Origin: Azovibrio restrictus DSM 23866
GTDB taxonomy: Bacteria > Pseudomonadota > Gammaproteobacteria > Burkholderiales > Rhodocyclaceae
Length of the DNA stretch: 64,000 bases
NCBI RefSeq assembly: GCF_000429665.1
Contig: NZ_AUCH01000007.1
Location: 1 to 64,000, forward strand
Direction of reading: 5' to 3'
Part shown: one piece after another, positions 45,030-54,030 of the stretch
How positions within the stretch are numbered: position 1 is the stretch's first letter
Layout: the number at the start of each line of letters is the position of its first letter
The notes under the pieces: generated by a model
The model's input: the letters and a program-made list of their open reading frames with translations, nothing else
What the model was told of the DNA's origin: nothing
The model's database searches: none
Program-made: the position numbers and the translations under genes

Positions 45030-46085
45030 ATGAATCTGGACTTCATGCTCGAAGCCCTGGGAGACCGGTCCAGCATTGCCCTGATCGGCCTTCTGACCGG
45101 AACCCTGTTCGGCTTCTTTGCCCAGCGCTCCCGTTTCTGCCTGCGCTCCGCCACCCTGGAATTCTGGCGCCGGAGCGGCACCGAAAAGCTGGCCGTCTGG
45201 CTGTTCGCCTTCTCCACCGCCGTGCTCGCCACCCAGCTCTTCAGCCTACTCGGCTGGTTCGATGCCTCGACCTCCCGCCAGCTCTCCAGCCGCGGCAGCC
45301 TTTCCGGGGCCCTGGTGGGCGGCCTGCTGTTCGGCATCGGCATGGTCCTGGCCCGGGGCTGTTCCAGCCGCATGCTGGTGCTGGCCGCCAACGGCAACCT
45401 GCGCGCCCTGCTTGCCGGGCTGATCTTTGCCGTCACCGCCCAGGCCGCCCTGGCCGGCATCCTCGCTCCCGCCCGCCTGTGGATCGCCAGTTGGTGGACC
45501 GTGGCTCCCGAGACCCGCAACCTGCTCGGCCTCCTGGGCCTGGGCCATGGGGGTGGCCTGCTGTTCGGCCTGCTCTGGGCCGCCGCCGCCCTGTTCTTCG
45601 CCCGCCGGGCCCGGCTTTTTGCCTGGGGCCTCTGGGGCGGCATCGGGGTGGGTTTGATGGTCGCCCTGGCCTGGCTGCTCACCTACCAGGTCTCCCTCCA
45701 GGCCTTCGAGCCCATCCCGGTGGAAGCCCTGAGCTTCACCGGCCCTTCCGCCAGCACCCTGATGCTCTTCCTCTCCCCCCCAGGCCAGCCCCTGGATTTC
45801 GACCTGGGCCTGGTGCCCGGCGTAGCCCTGGGCTCCTTCACCGCCGCCTGGCGCGGCAAGGAGCTGAAACTGGAGGGCTTCAAGGACGGGCACAGCATGC
45901 GCCGCTACATCTTCGGGGCCATGGCCATGGGTTTTGGCGGCATGCTGGCCGGCGGCTGCGCCGTGGGCGCCGGAGTTTCGGGCGCCGCCATCTTCGCCCT
46001 CACCGCCTGGCTCACCCTGATCGGCATGTGGCTGGGCGCGGGCCTGACCGACTGGCTGGTGGACAAACAGGGCAGGAATCCCTGA
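45030..46085 (+). CDS. YeeE/YedE family sulfur-compound transporter
   Basis: A 351-residue membrane protein with ~9 hydrophobic helices. It has the family's cysteine motifs: GFFAQRSRFCLRSA, GIGMVLARGCSSRMLVLAANGN and GGMLAGGCAVGAGVSGAA. Such cysteines relay thiosulfate or sulfur across the membrane in TsuA-type transporters. GGAG lies 7 nt before ATG 45030. It lies ~2 kb from the rhodanese/sox genes, fitting thiosulfate handling, though it is not in their operon. Confidence 0.85.
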   Translation: MNLDFMLEALGDRSSIALIGLLTGTLFGFFAQRSRFCLRSATLEFWRRSGTEKLAVWLFAFSTAVLATQLFSLLGWFDASTSRQLSSRGSLSGALVGGLLFGIGMVLARGCSSRMLVLAANGNLRALLAGLIFAVTAQAALAGILAPARLWIASWWTVAPETRNLLGLLGLGHGGGLLFGLLWAAAALFFARRARLFAWGLWGGIGVGLMVALAWLLTYQVSLQAFEPIPVEALSFTGPSASTLMLFLSPPGQPLDFDLGLVPGVALGSFTAAWRGKELKLEGFKDGHSMRRYIFGAMAMGFGGMLAGGCAVGAGVSGAAIFALTAWLTLIGMWLGAGLTDWLVDKQGRNP

Positions 46086-46184
46086 AGCCTGGCACCGGGG
46101 CGGCCCGGGCCGCCTTGCCGCACCGGGGCAAACCCGCCACAATGAGCCCCCGGCGCCTGGCGCTGCCCTGAATCTGCCCCCCCC

Positions 46185-47096
46185 GTGATCGTCCGTCCCC
46201 GCCCCCACTGGATACACCTGCTGTTCGTGCGCCGCGGCTCCATCGTGCGCGAAATCTTCACCCAGCAGCTGTTCATCTTCCTGCTCTGCTGCGCCGTGGT
46301 GTTGCTGCACGGCCAATTGTTCCACTGGAAGGTGACCCTCAATTCCAGCCCCTTTTCCCTGATGGGGGTGGCCCTGGCCATTTTCCTGGGCTTTCGCATC
46401 AACGTCAGTTACGAACGCTACTGGGAAGCCCGCAAGCTCTGGGGCACCCTGCTCATCGAAGCCCGCAACCTGGCCCGCCAGGCCCTGACCCTGCCCGTCG
46501 CCGGCACCGAAGCGCGCCCCTTCGTGCTGGGCACCGCCGCCTTTGCCCATGTGCTGCGCAACCAGCTGCGGGGCGAGCCCCGGGACAAGAGCACGGCAGA
46601 ACTGCTGCCCGAGGAACTGCAGGCCCGGGTGGCCACCGCCCGCTTCGCCCCGGCCCTGGTGCTGCTCTGGCTGGGGGAGCGGCTGGGCGAATGGCGCCGC
46701 CGGGGACAGCTGGACCCCTTCCTGTCCCAATCCATGGAACAGGCCCTGAGCCGGCTCTCCTCCGCCCTGGGGGGCTGCGAGCGGATCGCCAGCACCCCCC
46801 TGCCCTTCACCTACACGGTGATCCTGCACCGCAGCGCCTACCTCTACTGCATGCTGCTGCCCTTCGGGCTGGTGGATTCCATCGGCCTGATGACGCCCCT
46901 GGTGGTGACCTTCGTCTCCTACACCTTTTTCGCCCTGGAAGCCCTGAGCGACCAGCTGGAAGACCCCTTCGGCCGCCAGCCCAACGACCTGCCCCTGGAC
47001 GCCCTGGCCGCGGGTGTGGAAGCCAGCCTCCGGGAAATGCTGGGAGAAACCCCGGCCCCCGCCCCCCAGCCGGATGCCGATTTCGTACTCAGCTGA
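46185..47096 (+). CDS. bestrophin family anion channel-like protein
   Basis: A 303-residue membrane protein of the bestrophin/UPF0187 family. RGSIVREIFTQQLFIFLLCCAVVLL forms the first helix, FLGFRINVSYERYWEARKLWG the characteristic loop and LPFGLVDSIGLMTPLVVTFVSY a later helix pair; DQLEDPFGRQPNDLPL is the C-terminal signature. It probably conducts ions as a pentamer. The start codon is GTG at 46185; no nearer ATG precedes the conserved region. Confidence 0.9.
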   Translation: MIVRPRPHWIHLLFVRRGSIVREIFTQQLFIFLLCCAVVLLHGQLFHWKVTLNSSPFSLMGVALAIFLGFRINVSYERYWEARKLWGTLLIEARNLARQALTLPVAGTEARPFVLGTAAFAHVLRNQLRGEPRDKSTAELLPEELQARVATARFAPALVLLWLGERLGEWRRRGQLDPFLSQSMEQALSRLSSALGGCERIASTPLPFTYTVILHRSAYLYCMLLPFGLVDSIGLMTPLVVTFVSYTFFALEALSDQLEDPFGRQPNDLPLDALAAGVEASLREMLGETPAPAPQPDADFVLS

Positions 47097-47160
47097 GCAT
47101 CCAGTACAAGGGCATTCCCCCGGTCTATAATCCCGGCATATTTTTTTCCGGGAGCCCCCC

Positions 47161-47919
47161 ATGCCCATCGTCGGTATCGGCCTGCACGTCTTCATCGCCC
47201 TGCTCTGCGCCGTCCATGCCCTGCGTTCCGGCCAGCCCCTGTACTGGCTGTTCATCCTGTTTTCCTTCCCCCTGCTGGGCAGCATCGCCTACTTTCTGGT
47301 GATCTACCTGCCCAACTCCCGCCTGGAGCGGGGCGCCCGCCGGGCGGTCAGTGCGGCGGCCAAGGCCCTGGACCCCCAGCGGGAACTGCGGGAGGCCCGC
47401 TTGGCCTTCGAGGACACCCCCACGGCCCAGAACCAGATGCGCCTGGCCTCGGCCCTGCTGGAAACCGGGGCCGGCGAGGAAGCCGCCCGCAACTACGAGG
47501 CCTGCCTGCAGGGGCCGTTCGCCACCGATCCGGAAATCCGCTATGGCGCCGCCCGGGCCTTCGTGGAATGCGGCCGCTACGGGGAGGCCCTGGGCCACCT
47601 GGAAGCCGTCCGCGCCAGCAAGCCCGATTTCCGCCCCGAAGCCATCACCCTGCTGCTGGCCCGGGCCTACGCAGGCAGTTCCCGCCACGCCGAAGCTCGC
47701 CAGGAATTCGAATCGGCCCAGGCCCGTTTCGGTACTTTTGAATCCCTGGCCGAGTACGCCATCTGGACCCTGGCCACCGGGGACCGGGAAACCTACCTGC
47801 GCCTCCAGGCCGAGATCGAGCGGCAGCAGAAGAAGTGGAACGCCCATACCCGGGAGCTGAACAAGCACTGCCTGAAACGCCTCAACGCCGCCCTGCAGCT
47901 CTCCCGCCAGGGGGCCTGA
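47161..47919 (+). CDS. membrane-anchored tetratricopeptide-repeat protein
   Basis: A 252-residue protein with two N-terminal transmembrane helices (HVFIALLCAVHALRSG and LYWLFILFSFPLLGSIAYFLVIYL, the latter like the PLDc_N anchor) and a cytoplasmic TPR-like helical array (NQMRLASALLETGAGEEAARNYEACL, then YGAARAFVECGRYGEALGHLEAV). No enzymatic motif. GGGAG precedes the ATG; a terminator hairpin follows. Confidence 0.8.
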   Translation: MPIVGIGLHVFIALLCAVHALRSGQPLYWLFILFSFPLLGSIAYFLVIYLPNSRLERGARRAVSAAAKALDPQRELREARLAFEDTPTAQNQMRLASALLETGAGEEAARNYEACLQGPFATDPEIRYGAARAFVECGRYGEALGHLEAVRASKPDFRPEAITLLLARAYAGSSRHAEARQEFESAQARFGTFESLAEYAIWTLATGDRETYLRLQAEIERQQKKWNAHTRELNKHCLKRLNAALQLSRQGA

Positions 47920-47939
47920 GGCGCTGCACCGCCCATGCA

Positions 47940-47970
47940 AACGGCCACCCGCGGGTGGCCGTTCTGCTTC
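47940..47970 (+). terminator. hairpin terminator after the TPR gene
   Basis: An 11-bp perfect stem (47940-47950 with 47953-47963) is followed by a short, C-interrupted T-rich stretch. It is 20 bp past the stop codon. Confidence 0.7.
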
Positions 47971-47991
47971 CTCCTGCTTGCCTTTAACCTT

Positions 47992-48147
47992 AAAACCTCA
48001 GTTAAACCACAGAGGCACAGAGACGCCGAGGAAAAACAAAGACTTGTCCTGGAAGGCCAGGTCACTTTCTAGGTGAGCGCAGAAGATAATGCAAGCCATT
48101 GTTTTTTTGAACTTCTCTGTGTCTTTGTGTCTCTGTGGTGAGGTTTT
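47992..48147. repeat. dispersed palindromic repeat, copy 2
   Basis: The left arm (47992-48030) reads AAAACCTCA, then 6 nt, then CCACAGAGGCACAGAG. The right arm (~48113-48147) is its imperfect reverse complement, CTCTGTG...TCTCTGTGG then TGAGGTTTT. The ~80-bp middle has no gene. It resembles the element between ilvB and ilvN, so it is a mobile or amplified non-coding repeat. It fills the convergent gap between the TPR and rhodanese genes. Confidence 0.75.
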
Positions 48148-48172
48148 TAGGTTATTGCCTCAGGGCGCCGGA

Positions 48173-48787
48173 TCAGCGGGGGAAATACATCTTCGCCTTG
48201 TCGAGCTTGTAGGTCCAGGGCAGGCCGGCGTTCTTCCAACCGTTCACCACCCGCTGCCCGGCCTGGGGGCCTTCCTTGGCCGTATCGCCCTCGAAACCTT
48301 CGGCGACGCTGTACACCCGGGTGTAGCCGGCCGCCATGAGCCGGTCGGCCGCCTTGGAACTGCGGTCCCCGGAGCGGCAGATGAGGAGGATGGGCACGTC
48401 CTTGCCCTGCAGCCCTAGTTCGGCCAGGCGGCGCTCCAGCTCGGGCACGAAGTCCTGGAAGGGCTCCACCTTGTACATGTGACGCTTGTCGTCCCATTCC
48501 TGCATCAGCTCCTGGTGCTCCACGAAGGGAATCAGGGCGTCCGCCGCCGTGGCCATGCCCACGTACATGGCCTCATAGCGGGTGCGGATGTCGAACAGGG
48601 CCACCTTGTTGCCTTCCTTCTGCTTCATTGCGAAAGCCTGCTGCGGGGTGAGATAAAGCCCCAGCTTGCTCACCTTGATGTCAGGCAGCTTGCTCCAGTC
48701 GGTGCTTTCCGGTGCCCACTGGGCGAATGCCAGGGGGCTGCAGGCCAGCAGCAGGACGGCGGTGAGGGTACGGATGGTTTTCTGCAT
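48173..48787 (-). CDS. periplasmic rhodanese-like sulfurtransferase
   Basis: A 204-residue protein with a signal peptide (LTAVLLLACSPLAFA) and one rhodanese domain. The catalytic cysteine lies in LLICRSGDRSSKAADRL, and VALFDIRTRYE is the first conserved strand. The active loop CRSGDR is intact. It probably handles persulfide or thiosulfate sulfur in the periplasm. GGGAG precedes the ATG, 18 bp downstream of soxB, so it is the last gene of the sox operon. Confidence 0.9.
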   Translation of the reverse strand: MQKTIRTLTAVLLLACSPLAFAQWAPESTDWSKLPDIKVSKLGLYLTPQQAFAMKQKEGNKVALFDIRTRYEAMYVGMATAADALIPFVEHQELMQEWDDKRHMYKVEPFQDFVPELERRLAELGLQGKDVPILLICRSGDRSSKAADRLMAAGYTRVYSVAEGFEGDTAKEGPQAGQRVVNGWKNAGLPWTYKLDKAKMYFPR

Positions 48788-48805
48788 GGTTTTCTCCCAG
48801 AGAGA

Positions 48806-50530
48806 TCAGATGACGATGCCGGGGTTGCCGGCCACCCCCTTCAAGGCGGGCATGTTCAGTTGTACGGGCCTGACGGTGCCGATGCCGCGCAGGTACTCGG
48901 CCACCACCTCCCAGATTGGTGCGCCGGCGCCCCTGGCCTCCTCCGACACTGGGGCCCAGCCGGCCACCTTGTAGACTTTGTCGGGGTCGATGGGCCGCCC
49001 CTTCAGCATCATGTTCTGGATGCGCTGGCCCATGCCGGCCGCCGGGTCGCAGCTGTATTGCAGGCCGCCGACGCGGACCATGTCGCCCCCCTGCTGGTAA
49101 TAGGGGTCCGGGTTGAAGAGGTTGTCGCAGACGTCCTCGAGGATGGTCTTGAGCATCTCCCCCTTCATCTCCGTGAGGGTGGTCCAGGGGTAGGTGATGG
49201 CGGTCTGGTCGAGCAGGTGCTCCATGGTGATGGTGTCGCCGGGCAGGAGCGAGGTGCCCCAGCGGAAACCGGGAGAGAAGGCGATGTCGGCCCCCTTCAC
49301 CTGGAGCAGGGCATCGCAGATCACCTGATCGAAGGTGCCGTTGAAGTTGCCGCGCCGGTACAGGAGGCCTTCGGTCACGGCCAGTTTTTCCGAGAGCTTG
49401 TCCAGGTAGGGAACCCGCACCCTGTCGATCAGGGCCTGCATCTCCGGGTCGGCGGGCAGCAGGTTGGCGAACACGGGCAGGAGCTTGTAGCGATAGCCGG
49501 CCACCTTGCCGTTCTTGACCTCGAAATCCATGACCCCCAGATACTTGCCGTTGGAACCGGCGTTGGTGACCAGGGTCTGGCCGCCGGGGTTCTTCACCAC
49601 CACGGGCTGGGGCACCCCGTCATGGGTGTGGCCGCCGAAGATGGCGTCTATGCCCCGGACCCGGGAGGCCATCTTCAGGTCCACGTCCATACCATTGTGG
49701 GAGAGCACCACCACCACCTGGGCGCCCTTGCCCCGGGCTTCGTCCACCACCGCCTGCATGTTCTCGTCCTGGATGCCGAAGCTCCAGTTAGGCACCTGCC
49801 AGCGGGGATTGGCGATCGGGGTGTAGGGAAAGGCCTGGCCGACGATGGCCACGGGGATGCCGTTGATCGGTTTGATCACGTAGGGCTTGAACACCGGGTC
49901 GCCGAAGTCGGTGGTCTTGACGTTCTGGGCGACGATGTCGATCTTCCCGGCAAAATCCTTTTCCTCGATTTCCTTGACCCGCTCTTCGCCATAGGTGGCC
50001 TCCCAGTGCAGGGTCATCACATCGACGCCCAGGAGCTTGCAGGCCTCCACCATGTCCTGGGCCTTGGTCCACAGGGCAGTGCCGGAGCCCTGCCAAGTGT
50101 CGCCCCCGTCCAGCAGCAGGGCCCCGGGCCGGCTGGCCTTGATCTGCTTGACCAGGGTGGCCAGGTGGGCGAAGCCCCCCACCTTGCCGTAGGTCCGGGC
50201 CGCCTGTTCGAAATCCAGATAGGTGAAGGCGTGGGCTTCGGCGCTGCCAGCCTTGATCCTGAAGGCCTTGAGCAGATGCTCGCCGACCAGGTGCGGCACC
50301 TGGCCTTGCATGCTGCCGATGCCCAGATTCACATTGGGCTCGCGGAAATGGATGGGCAGCAACTGGGCGTGGCAATCGGTGATGTGCAGCAGGCTCACGT
50401 TGCCGGAGCGGGGAAAGCGGTACAGGGTATCAGCCGCCTTGCCGGCCTGGGCCCAGTCCGTATGCAAGGCCATGCCGCCTCCAGCGGCCACGGCCAGCAC
50501 CTGCAGGAATTCGCGACGATTCATGCTCAT
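48806..50530 (-). CDS. soxB: thiosulfohydrolase SoxB
   Basis: A 574-residue periplasmic enzyme that hydrolyses the terminal sulfonate of SoxY-bound thiosulfate, releasing sulfate. A Tat-type signal (MNRREFLQVLAVAAGGG) is followed by a metallophosphatase-like core with the dinuclear-metal motifs HITDCHAQ and DGGDTWQGSG, and later GGHTHDG. GGAGGAG precedes ATG 50530. About 90 bp separates it from soxX. Confidence 0.96.
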   Translation of the reverse strand: MSMNRREFLQVLAVAAGGGMALHTDWAQAGKAADTLYRFPRSGNVSLLHITDCHAQLLPIHFREPNVNLGIGSMQGQVPHLVGEHLLKAFRIKAGSAEAHAFTYLDFEQAARTYGKVGGFAHLATLVKQIKASRPGALLLDGGDTWQGSGTALWTKAQDMVEACKLLGVDVMTLHWEATYGEERVKEIEEKDFAGKIDIVAQNVKTTDFGDPVFKPYVIKPINGIPVAIVGQAFPYTPIANPRWQVPNWSFGIQDENMQAVVDEARGKGAQVVVVLSHNGMDVDLKMASRVRGIDAIFGGHTHDGVPQPVVVKNPGGQTLVTNAGSNGKYLGVMDFEVKNGKVAGYRYKLLPVFANLLPADPEMQALIDRVRVPYLDKLSEKLAVTEGLLYRRGNFNGTFDQVICDALLQVKGADIAFSPGFRWGTSLLPGDTITMEHLLDQTAITYPWTTLTEMKGEMLKTILEDVCDNLFNPDPYYQQGGDMVRVGGLQYSCDPAAGMGQRIQNMMLKGRPIDPDKVYKVAGWAPVSEEARGAGAPIWEVVAEYLRGIGTVRPVQLNMPALKGVAGNPGIVI

Positions 50531-50619
50531 GGGTGTCTCCTCCCGTAAAGAGCAACATTAGAATTTACTAACATACCAAAGCGAAACAGGGCCCGGCGGT
50601 CCAGCCGGGCCCGAGGCCC

Positions 50620-51234
50620 CTATTTCTTGTTGACCGGGGATTCCGGGTCGAACAGGTAAGCCATCAGATGCTTGATCTGCTGCTCGGTGAGGATGTCCGC
50701 ATCCCCGTTTCTGGGCATGTTGCTGCAGGCGTTGAAGGCCTTGGCATTCCAGATCTTGCCCCAGGTGTAGCGGAGCACCTCGTCGCTACGCCCCCGGGTC
50801 TTGCCATACTCCAGCAGGCTGGTGCCTATGGTGCCGTAGGCGATTTCATGGTGACTCATCTGGTGGCAGTTGTAGCAACCGCCGCCATTGTCGGTGGGGG
50901 TCTTGTCGGTCCAGGTGAGGCCCCGGCCGCTGATGGCGATCTTCTCCCCCTCCTTCCAGTTGCCGAAGTAGTTGCCGTCGGCGGGGTAGCGGATGGTCTT
51001 CAGCTGCTCCGCCTCAATGGCCTTCTGCACCGGCATGGCAGGCGCTTGGGCCTGGGAACAGGCGGCCTGGAAGTCGAGCTGGTAGATGCGGTGCTTGGCG
51101 GCAATCCCGGTGGTCTTGAAGGAGCTGTCCAGCATGGCCTTGAATTCGGCATGCAGCTCGGCATCGGCAGCCCCGGCTCCCTGGCAGGCCAGCAGCAAGG
51201 AGGCGAGAGCAACAGTGTGGGCGTAGGTCTTCAT
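50620..51234 (-). CDS. soxX: sulfur-oxidising cytochrome c SoxX
   Basis: A 204-residue mono-heme cytochrome with signal peptide (LASLLLACQGAGA) and heme motif GGCYNCHQMSHHE; a distal methionine probably lies in CSNMPRNGD. It pairs with SoxA to attach thiosulfate oxidatively to the SoxY cysteine. It lies 10 bp downstream of soxA and is translated from an ATG with GAGACGG upstream. There is an extra ~60-residue segment before the heme site compared with short SoxX forms. Confidence 0.93.
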   Translation of the reverse strand: MKTYAHTVALASLLLACQGAGAADAELHAEFKAMLDSSFKTTGIAAKHRIYQLDFQAACSQAQAPAMPVQKAIEAEQLKTIRYPADGNYFGNWKEGEKIAISGRGLTWTDKTPTDNGGGCYNCHQMSHHEIAYGTIGTSLLEYGKTRGRSDEVLRYTWGKIWNAKAFNACSNMPRNGDADILTEQQIKHLMAYLFDPESPVNKK

Positions 51235-51244
51235 GTCCGTCTCC

Positions 51245-52060
51245 TCAGCGCTTGATCCCGGGGGTCATCACGGTGCCCCCGTTGCCCGTGGCGGCCATGT
51301 AGACCGACAGGGCGATGGTCACATCCGAGCCATAGATGGGCTCGGGAAAGCGCTGCTGGCGGAAACAGTCGTTGAGCCGGTGCTGCATGGTCCAGAACTG
51401 GCCGTTGGACACCCGATAGGCCGGCCAGGAGCCCCAGCCGGCCGCCGCCCCCGCCTGGGTACGCAGATCGGGCAGGTCCTGCAGGCGGATGCGTTTGTCC
51501 TTGTCCCCGTGGCAGGTGGCACAGGAGAAGTCCATGGGCCCGCCCCGGTAGTAGAAGGTCATCTTCCCCAGTTCATACATCTTCTTCATCTGGGGCGGCT
51601 TCATGTCAATATCGATCTTCTCGCCATGGGATTCGGTGACCACGTAGGCCACGATGGCCTGCATCTTCTCCCGTTCGCCCTTGCCCCAGGCGGCGTTGAT
51701 GATGGTCTTGGGATCTATGCCCTGGAGGGTCTCCATGCAGGTCATCAGCCGGGTCTCCAGATCCTGAACCCGGCCGGTATCCTTGAAGTAGCGGGGCAGG
51801 CGGGCGCTGGCCCCCTTCACCACGCCGGGCCCCAAACCCAGGTCGCACTGCTCCAGGGAGGCATTCCTGGGACCCCGCTTCTGCTTCCAGAGCTCCTCCC
51901 CCTGGAGGGCAAACAATTCGGACGGATTGCCGTCGGCAATCATTTCCCGGTAGCGGGCGATTTCATCGGTGGTGGCATCAGCCTGGGCGGAACCGGCCCC
52001 CAGGGTTCCCAGCACCAGACAGGCGCCCGCCAGGCCCTGACTCAGCATTCGGTAGTTCAT
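51245..52060 (-). CDS. soxA: sulfur-oxidising cytochrome c SoxA
   Basis: A 271-residue protein with signal peptide (LVLGTLGAGSAQA). One c-type heme motif is seen, FSCATCHGDKDKR, and the active-site cysteine (which becomes the heme-ligating persulfide) lies in HRLNDCFRQQRFPEP. Only one CxxCH is present, so this is the single-heme form. SoxXA joins thiosulfate to SoxY. GGAGGGGAC precedes the ATG. Confidence 0.95.
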   Translation of the reverse strand: MNYRMLSQGLAGACLVLGTLGAGSAQADATTDEIARYREMIADGNPSELFALQGEELWKQKRGPRNASLEQCDLGLGPGVVKGASARLPRYFKDTGRVQDLETRLMTCMETLQGIDPKTIINAAWGKGEREKMQAIVAYVVTESHGEKIDIDMKPPQMKKMYELGKMTFYYRGGPMDFSCATCHGDKDKRIRLQDLPDLRTQAGAAAGWGSWPAYRVSNGQFWTMQHRLNDCFRQQRFPEPIYGSDVTIALSVYMAATGNGGTVMTPGIKR

Positions 52061-52150
52061 GTCCCCTCCGTTGTGGTGGCGAATTATTATGACAGGCGGG
52101 CCTCAGGTTTTCCTGCTGCCCGCCCCGGCCTGTTCCGGCCGTCCTGATGA

Positions 52151-52462
52151 TCAGGCGATGGCGGCTTCGTCGGTACGGGAGTCGCCCTTGTTGTCCTTCC
52201 AGGTCACGACCACCTTGTCCCCCTTGGCGCCGCCCTTGAACTTGAAGGCCAGGTAGGGGTTCTTGGAGACGGCGGGGCCGAACTGGGCATCCAGCACGGT
52301 CTTGCCATTCCAGGTGGCGGTCAGTTCAGTGATGAAATGGGCCGGCACCAGATTGCCGGAAGAATCCTTGCGCTGGCCGGTTTCCATCTCGTGGCTCATC
52401 AGCACCTTGACCTCGGTGACGCCATCCTTGGCGGCGGCGCGGATTTTCATGGGATTTGCCAT
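52151..52462 (-). CDS. soxZ: sulfur-carrier accessory protein SoxZ
   Basis: A 103-residue immunoglobulin-like protein with no signal peptide; it is exported with SoxY. MKIRAAAKDGVTEVKVLMSHEMETG and the C-terminal VVTWKDNKGDS are typical SoxZ. It forms the SoxYZ complex. AAGGAG precedes the ATG, and it lies 25 bp downstream of soxY. Confidence 0.95.
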   Translation of the reverse strand: MANPMKIRAAAKDGVTEVKVLMSHEMETGQRKDSSGNLVPAHFITELTATWNGKTVLDAQFGPAVSKNPYLAFKFKGGAKGDKVVVTWKDNKGDSRTDEAAIA

Positions 52463-52487
52463 GTATCTATCTCCTTGATCTGTTGGG

Positions 52488-52955
52488 TTAGCCGCCGCAG
52501 CCGCCGAGGGTGACCTTGACTTCCTTCATGGCCATCAGGAACTTGCCATCGGCCTTGACCAGGGCATAGACATTGGAAGTCTGGCCCATCTTGCAGCGAG
52601 TCTGGACATTGGCTTCTGTCCCCTCGGGCAGCTTGAAAGTGGCGGCCAGGGCATCCGGATTCTTCTCGATCAGGATGGAGATGGATTCCACCTTGGGCAG
52701 CGTGGTGGATACACCAATAGGCACCACGGCGCCGTTTTCGGCGATGTCCGGGGCGTTGATGCTGATGTCACCGGAGGTGGCGGGTTTGCCGGCCCCCAGG
52801 GCGGCCAGGCTCTTTTCCAGGGTACCGGCCTTGAAAGCGCCTTCGTTCCAGGCGGCCAGGGCCAGTTCGGGCTTGATCACGCCGGCAGCTGCCAGCAGAC
52901 CGAGCACACCCAGACCGCCACCGGTCTTGAGGACTTCACGACGTTGCTTGATCAT
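52488..52955 (-). CDS. soxY: sulfur carrier SoxY
   Basis: A 155-residue periplasmic protein with a Tat signal (KQRREVLKTGGGLGVLGLLAAAG) and the C-terminal swinging-arm motif GGCGG, whose cysteine carries the sulfur substrate between SoxXA, SoxB and SoxCD. AAGGAGACAATGC precedes ATG 52955; the long in-frame extension upstream is not supported. Followed by soxZ. Confidence 0.96.
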   Translation of the reverse strand: MIKQRREVLKTGGGLGVLGLLAAAGVIKPELALAAWNEGAFKAGTLEKSLAALGAGKPATSGDISINAPDIAENGAVVPIGVSTTLPKVESISILIEKNPDALAATFKLPEGTEANVQTRCKMGQTSNVYALVKADGKFLMAMKEVKVTLGGCGG

Positions 52956-52980
52956 GCATTGTCTCCTTGTTGAAGGTTGC

Positions 52981-54030
52981 TTATTTTGCCGGAGCGCCCG
53001 ACAAAATCCATTTGACGAGCGCGGTTGCATCTGCGTCAGAAAGTTGCGGGTGGGGAGGCATGGGCACGGATCCCCACACGCCTGCTCCGCCTGCTTTGAC
53101 CTTTTGGGCCAATTTAGTTTCAGCATCGGCCTGGCCCTTGTACCTGGCCAGCACCTCGTTGTAGCCGGGACCGACGATCCTGGCGTTCACCCCATGGCAG
53201 GCCATGCAGCCGGTACTCTGGGCCAGTTGCTGGACACGGGCGTTTTCAGAAATGGACTCCGCCGCCTTGCCGGCTTCCCGGTTGCCGGTAACCTTACCAC
53301 GGGCAGGACCGACTTCCCGATTCTGCTCGGCCAGGTTGCCGTGCGCATCGGCCGCATAGTCGGGCAGGCTGGACACCAGCTGCACCTGGGTCTTGCAGTT
53401 GCGCATGCAGGCCACGCCCTTCACGTCGGGCTTGCCGCCGTTACCCATGCCCTTGCCCGGCCACATGCCGTGCTCGGTGGTCATGCCGTTACGGTTAGGC
53501 ATGAGCTTCTGGACCTCGGCCATGTTCTGGTCGGAGAGCACGAAATCAGCCGGCACCACTTCCGCCAGATTGAGCAGGTAGGCCAGGATGCCGTACACCT
53601 CGTCCGGCTTCAGGGACTTGGGCTCGGTCCAGGGCATGGCCCGCTGGATGTAGTCGAACAGGGTGGAGATGGTGGCCACCTTCATCAGGGTGGAGCGCTG
53701 GGGTGCGGAACCATCCACCAGGGATTTCACGTGGCCGGTCTTGATGTCCTCCCGGGTGGTACCGCCCACCAGGGGGGTGAACACCTCGTTGGACTCGCCG
53801 AAGGAACCATGGCAGCTGGCGCACCTGGCTTCGAACACCTCGCTGCCCAGGTCCACGGAGCCTGAGCCCTTGGGCAGCCCCTTGAAATCGGGGCGCACGT
53901 CGATGTCCCAGGCCTTGAGCTCCGCCGCTGTGGCGGGGCGGCCCAGCCCCTTGTAGGTGTCGAAGGCCTGGGCAGACAGGCTCAGGCCCGCCAGAGCCAG
54001 GACCAGCAGGGATTCAGAGAACCTGGACAT
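52981..54030 (-). CDS. soxD: sulfur dehydrogenase cytochrome subunit SoxD
   Basis: A 349-residue di-heme cytochrome with signal peptide (LLVLALAGLSLSAQA). Heme motifs are RCASCHGSFGE near the N-terminus and TGCMACHGVNAR in the C-terminal third. It accepts electrons from the molybdoenzyme SoxC during oxidation of the SoxY-bound sulfane sulfur. GGAGGTGAGCA precedes the ATG, which overlaps the end of soxC by 17 bp, so translation is probably coupled. Confidence 0.94.
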   Translation of the reverse strand: MSRFSESLLVLALAGLSLSAQAFDTYKGLGRPATAAELKAWDIDVRPDFKGLPKGSGSVDLGSEVFEARCASCHGSFGESNEVFTPLVGGTTREDIKTGHVKSLVDGSAPQRSTLMKVATISTLFDYIQRAMPWTEPKSLKPDEVYGILAYLLNLAEVVPADFVLSDQNMAEVQKLMPNRNGMTTEHGMWPGKGMGNGGKPDVKGVACMRNCKTQVQLVSSLPDYAADAHGNLAEQNREVGPARGKVTGNREAGKAAESISENARVQQLAQSTGCMACHGVNARIVGPGYNEVLARYKGQADAETKLAQKVKAGGAGVWGSVPMPPHPQLSDADATALVKWILSGAPAK

